A DNA stretch of 64,000 bases from Tetrahymena elliotti 4EA. Its lineage: Eukaryota > Ciliophora > Oligohymenophorea > Hymenostomatida > Tetrahymenidae. Of this stretch, positions 1-10,924 are shown piece by piece. How positions within the stretch are numbered: the first letter of the stretch is position 1; every line of letters begins with the position of its first letter. The stretch covers positions 428,760-492,759 of the forward strand of contig JH720350.1 of assembly GCA_000231825.2 (NCBI GenBank), in the 5' to 3' direction. The notes beneath the pieces are model-generated. The model saw only the letters and a program-made list of their open reading frames with translations, made no database searches and was not told the DNA's origin. Made by a program: the position numbers and the translations under genes.

Positions 1-1633
1 TCTTGTTTAACTAGTTTGTAATGACATATTATTTTAAGTAAAAGTTAAAGACAAATTAATCCTTAAAAATTAAAAAAACAAACATAATTAAGAATACAGG
101 ATTTCAAAGAAACTAAAATGAATAAATTGAGAAAAGCTTTTACCTTCTTCAGGCCTATTATTTTCCTTTTTATTGTTGTCTTTAATAATGTTTACTTTAC
201 AAGAAAATAAAGCTGGTGATAGTATTTAAATTTACTCAAGCTTGATACTTACAAAAAAATAATCTAATTATTTAAAAAAGAGTTTTAACTTAAAATAATT
301 TTTGATAAATTAAAATGGTATGTATGATAATAATTTCATTTTATGGAAAGAAGTTTGTTTTCAAAATAAAAAATTAAAGATTTTTTGATTAATTAGGAAA
401 AGATATAAAAAAACAATTTTCAAAAGAAACTGAAAGTTTAATTGATAATAATAAAAGGTTAAGTACTAAATTATTAACAGTTTAAATAATAATATTCTAT
501 TTACAAAAAAAAATAGTAAAGTCATCTTTTGAAAAATGTTCAAATAATTGAATCTTTTTTTTTATAGAGTAGATATTTTCTATTCTTAACTTATTAGATC
601 TATTATTTTATCTCTAAGCTTATTATAGTAGTCAAACATTTTTTATTTTTATTTGTAAAATTTTTAAAATAGTTATTTGTTTATTAGTATTATGACATTG
701 AATTTTTATTTAAGTTGATAATAATTTTTTTATAAAAAAAGATAAATATTTTGATATTAATATATTTTCTCAAATATAATTTTCAATTAACTAAGTAGAA
801 GATTTGATTAAGTAAGATTTAAATATTTATTCTTTTACTAAATTAGATTTTGTTAAAAAGTTAACCTGAAATATTAAAACCAAAAAAAAGTTATGTAAGA
901 ATGTTATTTTTAAAATAAATAGTCAAAAATATTTTTTTTGAGAATTAAATTGATATTAACAATTATTATTAATTTGAAAGATATCATTGTTATTTATTTA
1001 AAATTAGAATAAAAGGAGTAATAGATCATAATAATAAATATAAAAAAAATCACTTTTAATAAAATAATTTTGCTTAATTATTAAATAAGAATAAATTTAC
1101 AAATAAAAAATAATATTTTAAAACTATTTTTTGCCTAATTTATAATCAAATAATGAAGAAGATGCAAGGTATACAAAATTTTAAATCTATACACATTTAT
1201 TTAATCTTTGAAATTATCAATTTTATAAAAGAAATAAAAATTATCTTTCTTTTTCCTTGATTTTTAAAGCAAGCATAAGCTAATCAATATTAATATTTTC
1301 TAATCATTTTTATTATGAAGAGTACTCAAGGCCTTCAAATATTTAGATTGATACACATTTTTTGTTGTTTTTTATATTATGAATTTTATAAAAGAAATAA
1401 AAATACATCTTTTTCTAATATTAAAATTTTACTTATTAGATTTGACAAAGAAAATCTAAATTTATTTGTAAAAGAATATTGTGTGAAAGCAAATGCATTT
1501 ATTAGGTTTTTGATCGTCTATCAAACAATTGACAAAAAGGTTTTCACTTTTAAGGCAATATTTATATTTCAAAGCTGAGTTTCTAATTAGATAATTTATT
1601 AAATTAATAAAAAATTAAATATTTACAAAAAAA
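1..1633. other. AT-rich upstream region with degenerate tandem repeat
   Basis: No gene is firmly supported. A degenerate ~162-bp tandem repeat is visible, with units beginning near 1153 and 1315 (each starts ATGAAGA and carries a shared block ending in TACACATTT). A related block lies upstream of the protease pseudogene (near 3056 and 3207), so this flank was duplicated together with the protease gene. The small open frame at 1315-1578 lies inside the repeat and is not credited. Between 118 and 551 there are short overlapping frames that look weakly coding but are mutually out of frame (see findings). Confidence 0.5.
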
Positions 1634-2617
1634 ATGAACAAAATCCTTATTATTGCTTTGGTTAGTGCTTTGGCTTTTTCAGCTATCGGATTTATTTCCT
1701 TCAAAGACTCTTCTCTTAGTATTAGAGGTTAACAAGATGCCCTTTCACTCTTCAAATAATTTAAACAAAAATTCCACAAAAAGTATGCTGATCCTGACTT
1801 TGAATCTTACAGATTTGGTGTTTTCTCATAAAACCTAGAAATAATCAAAACTGATTCTACTTTTGGTATTACCTAATTTATGGATATAACTCCTGCAGAA
1901 TTCTCTTAATAATACCTTACATTGAAGGTTAATAATAGAAATGAAGAAACTATTGGAGATTTTTATTAGGCTGATTTAAATACTTAAATCAAAGACATTG
2001 ATTACACAACTCTTGGATTGGTTACTCCTGTTAAGGACTAAGGTCGTTGTGGTTCTTGCTATGCTTTTTCTACTACTGGTGCTATTGAATCAGCTCTTTT
2101 AATTTCTGGTGTAGGAAATCCTCAAACTCTCAGTCTCTCAGAATAAGAAATAGTAGACTGTGTTAAATATCCAGAATATGACTAACTTGGTGGATGCTAA
2201 GATGGTTATATGAACCCAAGCTTTTAATATATCATTAAAAATAAAATCTCTATTGAATCTGATTATCCATATGTTGCTGTAGAAGGTAAATGCAAGGATA
2301 CTTCTTCTTTCTAAAAGTATGGAATCTCTAATTATTTGCGTATTCCCTCTGGTGATTGTTAATCTCTTTTAATTGCTTTACAAGATCGTCCCGTTTCTGT
2401 TGCTGTTGATGCACACAACTTCTAATTCTACACATCTGGAGTCTTTAATAACTGTAAAGATGACCTCAATCACGCTGTCCTTTTAGTAGGTTTGGTTGAC
2501 AATGCTCTCAAATTAAAGAATTAGTGGGGTACTAGTTTTGGTGAAAATGGTTACATTAGATTAGCTCTTGGTAATACTTGTGGTGTTTGCAATGATCCCT
2601 CTTTCCCTGTTCTATGA
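1634..2617 (+). CDS. Papain-family cysteine protease, cathepsin L-like
   Basis: A single exon of 327 residues under the ciliate code. It is a secreted or lysosomal endopeptidase zymogen. A hydrophobic signal peptide covers residues 1-20 and an I29-type inhibitory propeptide about 35-100. The mature domain begins near residue 120. All catalytic positions are present: the oxyanion Gln and nucleophile Cys142 in DQGRCGSCYAF, the His in LNHAVLLVG and the Asn in KNQWG. The usual CWAF is CYAF, and the S2-wall motif GCNGG is GCQDG, so specificity may differ from the better-conserved relative at 9959. Cys pairs typical of the fold are kept. The start is the first ATG after an A-rich leader. The gene has a decayed tandem copy 0.8 kb downstream. 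Family assignment is secure; the cellular site is inferred from the signal peptide. Confidence 0.93.
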
Positions 2618-3451
2618 AATCATTTAAATTTAATAAATATCTAAAATTACATATGATAGTTTTTAAATTCCTGAAGTTAATAAAGGAAATATGAGTCAAA
2701 AAATTTAACAATGAAGCTTTAAAATCAATTATTTTATGTTAAATATTGAGATAACTATTATTAAATAAACATTTTTATTAAATCAATCTTTAATAATAAC
2801 TTTTAAACTTGAAAAATAACTAAAATCATACAAATCTAAATTCTTATTCTACAAAAAAAAGTAAATTTTTAAATCTAATTTATACTATCAATTAAATTTT
2901 AATAATTTTGTTTTTGTGAAAGCTAACGCTCAGTTACAATAATCTCACTCACCCTCTATTTTTGTTAAGATAGGTGAAACCTTATTCTTGTAAGCCATTT
3001 TTAGAGCTTACAGTATATCTTCACATATTTTTTTTTTAAAACAATTTTTTGTTTAATGAAAATATTTAAAGTATTAAAAATTTTTTTTTTCACATTTTTT
3101 TAATCTTTTTCTTCTAAGTTTTTTAAAAGAAATAAAAATGCACATTTTTTATTAATTTTAAAACAAGCATAAGATAAACATTAATATTTTAAAATAATTT
3201 TATTCTGAAGAGGATTAAAAATACTAAAAATTTTAGATTCATATGTATTGTTTGTTCCTTTTTACATTTTAATTTTATTTTTTAGATTGACCAAAAAATT
3301 CTAAATTTATTTGGAAAAGAATATGTGAAAGCAAATGTATTTATTAGAGATTTGATTTCTTTTCAAGTAATTGACAAAAAGATTTTCAATGTTAATGCAA
3401 TATTTTTATTTTAAAATCATTTTCCAAATCAATAAAAAAATTCAATAATTA
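2618..3451. other. Gap between protease gene and its pseudogene copy
   Basis: No protein gene seen. The stretch 2917-3013 is clearly less AT-rich than its surroundings and holds three consecutive hairpin-forming inverted repeats, followed by a T10 run at 3028-3037 (see findings: possible small RNA). From about 3040 onward the sequence is a diverged copy of the flank upstream of the intact gene (1145-1600), showing that the duplication included promoter-side DNA. Confidence 0.5.
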
Positions 3452-4219
3452 TTGAATCTTACAGATTTGGTATTTTCTCATAAAACCTAGAAGTAATCAA
3501 AACTAATTCTACTTTTGGTATGACCTAGTTTATGGATATAACTCCTGCAGAATTCTCTTAATAATACTTTACATTGAAGGGTAATGATATGAATGAAAAA
3601 ATTAGAGATTTTTATCAGGCTGATTTAAATACTGAAATCAAAGACATCAATTACACAGCTCTTGGATTGTTAAGGACTAAGACATTTATGGTTCTTGCTA
3701 TGCTTTTTCTACTACTGGTGTTATTGAATCAGCTCTTTTAATTTCTGGTGTAGGAAATCCTTAAACTCTTCTTAGTCTCTCAGAATAAGAAATAGTAGAC
3801 TGTGACTTGGTGGATGCTAAGATGGTTGTATGAACCCAAGCATAAAAATAAAATTTCTATTGAATCCGATTATCCCTATGTTATTGTTGAAGGTAATGCA
3901 AGGACACTTCTTCTTTTCAAAAGTTTGGAATCTCTAATTATGAGCTTATTCCCTCTGGTGATTGTTAATCTCTTTTAATTACTTTACAAGATCATCCCCT
4001 TTCTGTTGCGGTTGATGCAGACAACTTTCAATTCTACAAATCTGGAGCCTTTAGCAACTGTAAAAATAACCTCAATCACACTTTAATTAAATTAATATGT
4101 TAATAAACTCTTAAATTAAAGAATTATTCGGATACTAAATTTGGTGAAGATGGTATATCAGATTAGTTGATGGTGTTACTTGTGGTTTTTGCAATAATCC
4201 CTCATTCCCTGTTCTATGA
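3452..4219 (+). pseudogene. Decayed tandem copy of the cathepsin L-like protease
   Basis: Closely matches the 1634-2617 gene from its propeptide (FESYRFGVF region) to the same terminal stop codon. The signal peptide and first ~55 codons are missing. A 10-base deletion before the active site shifts the frame and destroys the PVKDQGRCG segment, although the DNA for GSCYAF survives out of frame. Further deletions remove bases around the second conserved Cys (YPEYDQ region), the segment after MNPS, and single bases further on. No start codon or intact frame can be read. It is a tandem duplicate that has lost function; upstream flanking DNA was copied with it. Confidence 0.92.
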
Positions 4220-4875
4220 AATCCTTTAAATTTAATAAATATCTAAATGTACATATGATAGTTGTTAAATTCCTGAACCACACTCTAAGCTTCAAGAGGA
4301 TATAACATTAAATATGATAAAAAATCTAAACAAAATATGAAAATTATTAAAAAAATAAAATTTCTTATTTATAAACATATTATCTTAAAAAATAAATATT
4401 CTATAAATTAAAAAAAATTGATTTGTGATTCATAAAATTAAATAAAGTTTCCATTTTAAAAAGAAAACACAATATGATATTAATTATTTTTTCCTATCAA
4501 ATTCAAAATTTTTTTTACTTACTATTTTATTCTAAATTTTAGTATGTTAATTTAATTTAATAGTTAAATTTTGTACTTTAGTTTTGAAAGAAGCAATAAT
4601 TAATTCTTTGAATTATTATTTGATTTTTTAATGAAAACAAACTTAATTTAAACAAAATAATTAATTTTCGAGTATTAAAATTTATAAATAATTTCAAAAT
4701 AAGACAAAATGTTTGTTTGAAATGAATAAATGATAGCTAATTCTTTTGAAAATATAAATGAGATAATCAGTTTAATTAATAAATACTAATTTTTATAATT
4801 GAGCTTTTAATTGAGTTTATTAATTGGTTTTTAAGTAGAAGGCAGTTTTATTTATCAGGTCAAATAATTAATCAA
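4220..4875. other. AT-rich intergenic region
   Basis: The first ~60 bases still match the 3' flank of the intact protease gene (ACATATGATAGTT...AAATTCCTGAA), marking the end of the duplicated block near 4290. Nothing else recognised. Confidence 0.5.
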
Positions 4876-6132
4876 TCAGTCATAGAAGAGATCTTACATA
4901 ATGAAGCAAGGATTGTACACTTGATATTCATTAAAATTGTTGATAAACACACTCATTTGAAGGAGCATAACATAAATTTATTGATAGTAATTAGCAAACT
5001 CTTCAGAAATCTTTTTGAATCTACCACTTGCATGGATATTTACCTAACTGAGATACTATGTATTTGAAAGGATTTTAGAGTAGATAGAATTAATTTTATC
5101 AGAATAATTTGCCATGATACTAAAATAGAGCTAATTGATATATTTCAAAGCACTTATACCTTCTATTAAATCCTCAATTCCTGTAGTAGTAACTTAATTT
5201 ATATCTAGAATTAACCCTAATGAGGTTAGCTAAGGCATTTGTAAAAGCATTTTCTTAATATTCTCACATCCGATATCTCTCAGCTTATTATTTTTAAAAT
5301 TCAATGAGATCTTTTGTATTTATTTCATTTTGACTATTCTTTGGGTAAACATCTCTACTAATTCAGGAGTGATTTTAGAATTTTCTAAATCTAAGGAGAG
5401 GGATTCAAGTTAAGACATATCGCAAATTTTATTTAGCAAGATTTCTATACTGTTTTCAGATGAACACATAAGTTATTATATTTCCAAACTCAAATTTCTC
5501 AAACTATTGCAAGATTATAGTTGATCTACCATTTCTATGATCTACTCAAGTGAAACATTATTTTTGGTAATCTAAAAGTGGAATTTTTTCATGCTTTTCA
5601 AGTTATTTAAGCATTTGAGAGAGCTGATATCTGTGATTTCATTTCCTAAAAGCATTAATTCTATTTCTTATAAATTAGGAAGCTAGCTGAGACCTTCTGA
5701 AATTGTTGTTAATCCTTCATTGTCAATTCCATTGCTTTACATTCTAAAGCTTACTTTTTAGAGCTACTATAGATTGGGAAGAATACGTGATATAAAGACT
5801 ATGCCACTATTAATTTTGTTTAATCTTAAGAACAACTAGAGAGATTATAAATTATTCATCTTCTTAAGATACTCAGCAATGCTTTCACAATCTTTTTCAG
5901 TAAATGTATTAGAACATTCATGAATGTATAAAAAATCAGTTATTTCCTATTAGTGGCATTAGAAAAATCTTTATATCTGAGTAAAATTGTCAACATCTAC
6001 TGATTTGAAAACTAAGTTTATCTTTTGAGATGTTATATTCTTGTCTTCACTCAAGTTAGATTTCATTCCTTCAAAGTTTGCAAAATTAATCTCCAACAAT
6101 TACTTCTTAATGGTAGATTCTACTGTAGTCAT
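4876..6132 (-). CDS. Leucine-rich-repeat protein (ribonuclease-inhibitor type)
   Basis: A single exon of 418 residues. After an N-terminal part of ~80 residues it has repeated L-x-x-L-x-L patterns, each pairing a helix (for example ISEGLSQLPNLQ) with a strand (EIELMLLGN), about 25-30 residues per repeat. This is the horseshoe LRR fold used for protein binding. There is no signal peptide, transmembrane segment, F-box or kinase domain. Tetrahymena has a large expanded family of such proteins of unknown role. The gene at 35249 is a same-sized dispersed paralog. The start is the ATG at 6132, preceded by an AT-rich leader; the stop is TGA at 4876-4878. The partner cannot be deduced. Confidence 0.85.
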
Positions 6133-8811
6133 CTTTATGATAATTGTTCCTATATTATATACTTTTATTAATCCTATTCGGTTGCTTTTGTGTTATGGCT
6201 AGCTAGCTAGTAATCTTGTTTACTGACTTGCTTGGTTGTTTAAAAAGTTTGGTTTCTTTTTAATTAATTAGCTTTTTTATAAACTAAGTTTGTATTGTTA
6301 TTATTGTATCTAAAATTTTTATGAATAAGTATTTTTCTAAATTCTTAACAACTTTTTTCCAAAGCAAAATAAATTTGTTAAATAATAATGTAAAAATTTT
6401 AATAGAATGACTTAATTTCTTGCTAAATTACAATAGGAATTATAAAATTAATAGTTGGTCATATTGAAATATTATTATCATCTCTAATTAGCTCTACTAC
6501 TATAATAATTCTAATTTTTATCAATCCATTTCACCAATCAATTATGACATCATTATTCAAACAATAATCTTTCTTTCTGACCTAATTATTATAATTCTAA
6601 TTTTTCAATTATAATTATTATAATAACATTAATCTATCTCTTAAAATTTTCTTATTCTAATCATTAGAGATTTTTTTGCAAATTTCAAAGCCATCCTTAG
6701 TAAACTCATCATATATATTTATATCTGTTAAAAATTTATATTTGATATTAAATTAACATTCTACACAGAATTTATTCTTAATCTTTTAACAAAAAGAAAT
6801 TTATTCTCAACTTTTATTAACTAAATTAATACTTGATTTTTATTCAATTTTTTGTTATTTTTTTAACAATTATTCTTCTTCTGAATAATATATATGGGTA
6901 ATATTGAAAGCATTATTTGCTTTTAATCAAATTAATAAATAAATTAAAATAATTATTTTTATTTTAAAATAATAAAAATGATAATCGTTTTCAGATTTTT
7001 TAATTTAAAAAATGAATTTAACAATTTTTTTTCATTTAATTTCAATAAATAGAGATTATTTTTTAGTAGAAAAATTTTTTACATTCAATTATTATAAAAA
7101 ATTATAATCTAAATGACCTTTTATTTAACTTGTTAGATTGTATTCTAATTGCTCTTGATTTATAAATTCTAATGCAAATGAGGAATGTAATTTAGCTATT
7201 AAAATGTTTTTAATTTCTATATATAGTTTTTTTTTATTCCAGTGAATAAATTGTAACTTTAAAAAGAATAAATATCCTAAATTATTTTTAAATATCTTTA
7301 AATTATTACATGATTTTTAAATCAGGCCTCTTACCTGCAAGCTATTTATTTTATCATTAAAATTTTACATAGAAATAATAAAATTCAGGAACATTTATTA
7401 ATGAACTGATTAATATTAAATGATGTAGATTTCAGTAAAGTATAATATTGACATTAAAGAGATTTCCATAATTCTACTTCAGAATCCTTTAAAAACATAA
7501 CATCATTAGGCTAAATTTTAATTTTATCTTTGAATTCTTAATAACAAATCCAAAAAATAAATTAAAGAAAAATACTATTGGTGACTTGTTAGTTAAAAAA
7601 AAATATCCAATATTATGTTTATCAATAAGATAATCAAAGAAAAATTTATTTAAAAATATCTAAGAAGGCTTATTAATCCTTTCAATAAGAGAAATTTATT
7701 ATCCAAAATAAAAAATGAAAATAAAATTAATGTTTTAAAAATAAAAATAACTCTTGAAACACCTTAATAAATAGACTATGAAATCCATTTATGGACTACA
7801 ATACTTTTGGTTATTTTAATGAGTTAAATAAAAAGATTTTATTTTATATAATAAATATATCATAATTCTAAGTCTCAGTTTTAGGGATTATTTGAAGATA
7901 ATGTTAAAAGGATTGATAGATGGTTCTCACAAATATCATTTTTGTGTTGCATGTTAGATGAAAATTATCTAAAAAACTTCATTATTTTTGATTTATTCTA
8001 GAAAAAAATAATTTGGGAAAAAAATGCTCAAATTCAAATATTATATCTATCTATGGATTTTGTAATCAGCCATAAATTTTTCCTTTTTTTTAAATTAGAG
8101 AATCATAATAAGAAATAATTATATTTTTGTTATCTGTAAAATAAGATAAAATTGAATGAAGTTAAAACAATAAGAAAATTGAAATTTCATTTTTTCTTTT
8201 ATAATCTTGTGCAAGAATAGTTTGAATCTAAATTCTTTCATCATTTCTTAAATTAAGTTTTCATCATTTTTTTGATGATTAATTGATATTTTTAACATTT
8301 TTTATTTTAGTTGTATTTTGATAACATTGAATTGAAGATTTTAATTCCAGTATTTAAACTAAATAAACAATAAGCCAACTATATTTATATTCTATTTTAA
8401 AATATTTTAAAACTTTCTCCATGAAATCCTATTGTCAAAACAAAAATGCTAATATAAGACTATCTTTACTTAAAAATCTTGTAAGCCATAAGATTTCAAT
8501 AAATATTAATCGAAATACATAGTTTTAATAAAAGAAATTGCAGTTTAATTCCTTAAATAATGATTATAAAATAATTTGAGTCTTATCATTCTCACTTTAA
8601 TATTTATGAGCTTTTAACTCTTTTTCTTTTAAAAAAATGTTTTTTTTTCTATTTTGACATAATTATTTTTATAGTCTGAATATGTTACTTAGAAATATTA
8701 GATCATATCCAATATTTAAATTTAATCAAATTTTCAATGTAAATTCATATTTTTTTAATCATTAAGTTAATACTAACATGGAAATTAGACTTTTTTATTT
8801 TTAATCATATA

Positions 8812-9283
8812 ATGATTACTAAGAATAAATGGCTATATATCATTGTATCTTTAAATGCTTTCAATTTTGTTTTTTATGAAAAAATAAGACATAAAGACAG
8901 AACTAATGATTGTAATTCATCTTTTCGTCTGAAAAAAGAGTATTTGATGGATTTTGTTATTCGAATAACTGTAACAACTATGATGAGAAAAGCAGAAAAA
9001 AAATTAATATCTTTTGAATTTTAAAATGAGAAAATTCGCTTTTTTTCTTTAATATTTATGAAGGAAATTTGAAAATCTATTTTTAGAATAGATTGATAGA
9101 GAAATTTAGAAGTACTTGAAGAAAGAAATAAAATTAGTTACTAGCTAATCAAAAATAAATTAATCAAGAGACTCTAATATCTAAAAGAATAGGGCATTTA
9201 ATTAACATACAAATAAGTATATTAGAGACTTGAAAGAATATTATGATAGCTAATGCATAAATTTTAGGTGTTTTAAAGGATGA
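8812..9283 (+). CDS. Possible small gene or gene fragment, unknown
   Basis: Two open frames with unusually many charged codons for this AT-rich gap. The first (8812-9072, 86 codons) has a hydrophobic N-terminus (WLYIIVSLNAFNFVFY), then basic residues and a possible helix (VIRITVTTMMRKAEKKL). The second (9062-9283) reads FENLFLEQIDREIQKYLKKE and then a polar segment ending near NKYIRDLKEYYD. They are out of frame with each other and could be joined by a short intron ending at an AG near 9063, or be a decayed gene. No family recognised. With TGA as the only stop, chance frames of this size are common, so support is weak. A strong palindrome lies ~110 bases after the last stop. Confidence 0.3.
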
Positions 9284-9395
9284 AGAAAAAATAAGTTATT
9301 ATGAAAAAGATTCTTCTGTTTATTTGAATTTCATTGTCGCAATGTGATTTTAGAAGGGATTTTTTGGATATTAATTAAAGTCTTGCATTTTATTA

Positions 9396-9419
9396 AAAAG
9401 CCTAATTAATTAGGCTTTT
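9396..9419. repeat. Perfect 24-bp palindrome
   Basis: AAAAGCCTAATT is followed immediately by its exact reverse complement, with no spacer. It contains the only GC-rich trinucleotides nearby. It could be a dimer-binding site or a 3'-end hairpin for the possible small gene just upstream. The symmetry is seen directly; the role is unknown. Confidence 0.8.
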
Positions 9420-9958
9420 AAGTCGGTATTTACAAAATTTGTTATATTTTGATTTGATTTCTGACAAATTTTTGGATATTTAGTTACTTTAATAAATCTA
9501 AATTATAAGGCCAATTTATAAACTGGTTAATCCGTAGAATATTTGAGTATAGATTTGGTTGAACTTAACCAAAACATTACAAGAAAATTATTAATTCTTT
9601 TACTAATATCACATAAACAGGCAACAATTTTTTTAATTAAAAAAATCTTAATATTCCCCACTCATCAATTTCTTTTACATTCTATTAACAGAATGTATTG
9701 ATATCATCCATCTGAATTCATAATTCTTATATATTTTTATCTTTTTAAAATTATTTGTGATTTTTGTGGTATCTAATCTAATACACACACTAATCACATT
9801 CTAATTTATTGAAAATCGCAGTAAATTAGAGATTCTATTTTTAAACATATTTCTTTTATATTTTATAGACATCTATTATTTGCTATAAATACTACCATAT
9901 CTCTCTCAACCTTTTATAAAAGATTCAATTAATTAAATTTAATAAAGAATTAAAATAA

Positions 9959-10924
9959 ATGAGCCAAAAAACTATTACTTTAGTTGCTGTTGCTGCTATT
10001 GCTGCCATCACCTTTGCAGGTGTCTTCCTTTCCAACCAAACTCACTTGGAAAAGTCCTTCAAGAAGAACTCTCTCCTTGAATAATGGAGCTAATTCAAGC
10101 AATAATTTGGTAAGAGATATGCTGACGCTGAATTCGAAAGATACAGAATCGGAGTCTTTGCTCAAAACTTAGAAGTTCTCGACAATGATGAATCTTTCGG
10201 TATTACCAGATTCATGGACTTGACCCCCTAAGAATTCGAACAATCCTACTTATCCCTCTAAGTTCAATAAAACTTGAACGCTGAAAAGGTTGAAGGTGAA
10301 GTTAATGGTGACATTGATTGGACTACTAGTGGTGTTGTTACTCCTGTTAAGGATTAAGGTTCTTGTGGTTCATGCTGGGCTTTCTCTGCTATCGGTGCTG
10401 TTGAATCTGCTTTGATCTTGAATGGTGAAGACAAGTCTATTAACTTGGCTGAACAAGAATTAGTTGACTGTGCTAGAGGTTCCAAGTATGACAACGAAGG
10501 TTGCAATGGTGGTTGGATGGACTCTGCTTTCGACTACATCCTCGATCACTAAATCTCCCAAACCAAGGACTACAAGTACACTGCTAGAGACGGTAAGTGC
10601 AAGGATACCTCTTCTTTCGAAAAGAAGACCATCTCTGGTTACAAGGATATTCCTCAAGGTGACTGCAAGTCTCTCTTAAACGCTCTCGCTCAACAACCCG
10701 TTGCTATTGCTGTTGATGCTTCTTCCTGGTAATTCTACAATAAGGGTGTCTTGTCTTCTTGCGGTAGCAGACTCAACCACGGTGTCTTATTAACTGGCTA
10801 CGTTAACGAAACTTACAAGGTTAAGAACTCTTGGGGTTCTACTTGGGGTGAAAAGGGTTTTATCTAATTAAAGTCTGGTAACTCTTGCGGTCTCTGCAAT
10901 GCTGCTTCTTACCCTGTTGCTTGA
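9959..10924 (+). CDS. Papain-family cysteine protease, cathepsin L-like
   Basis: A single exon of 321 residues. The signal or anchor segment is at 5-24, the I29-type propeptide at ~38-100 ([16 protein letters not shown] matches the ERFNIN helix), and the mature protease starts near residue 120. The catalytic apparatus is canonical: Gln133 and Cys139 in [12 protein letters not shown], His in [10 protein letters not shown] and Asn in [10 protein letters not shown]; the GCNGG S2 motif is also present. Codon choice differs sharply from its neighbours, with many C- or G-ending codons (AAG, CTC, TTC, AAC, ATC), the pattern of highly expressed Tetrahymena genes. It is probably a major digestive or secreted lysosomal protease. 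It is related to, but clearly older than, the gene/pseudogene pair at 1634-4219. Confidence 0.96.

Larger units (their letters stand above)
6133..9958. other. Long AT-rich gap, mostly featureless
   Basis: About 3.8 kb without a well-supported gene. Visible items: a short imperfect direct repeat of TTATAATTCTAATTTTT near 6500 and 6590; a weakly coding-looking stretch at 8812-9283 (separate entry); and a perfect 24-bp palindrome at 9396-9419. The rest shows homopolymer runs and short chance frames only. Confidence 0.5.

Noticed and set aside
10460..10679. Open frames on both strands inside the third protease gene
   Set aside because: They are shadows of the protease gene; the protease frame has all catalytic motifs.
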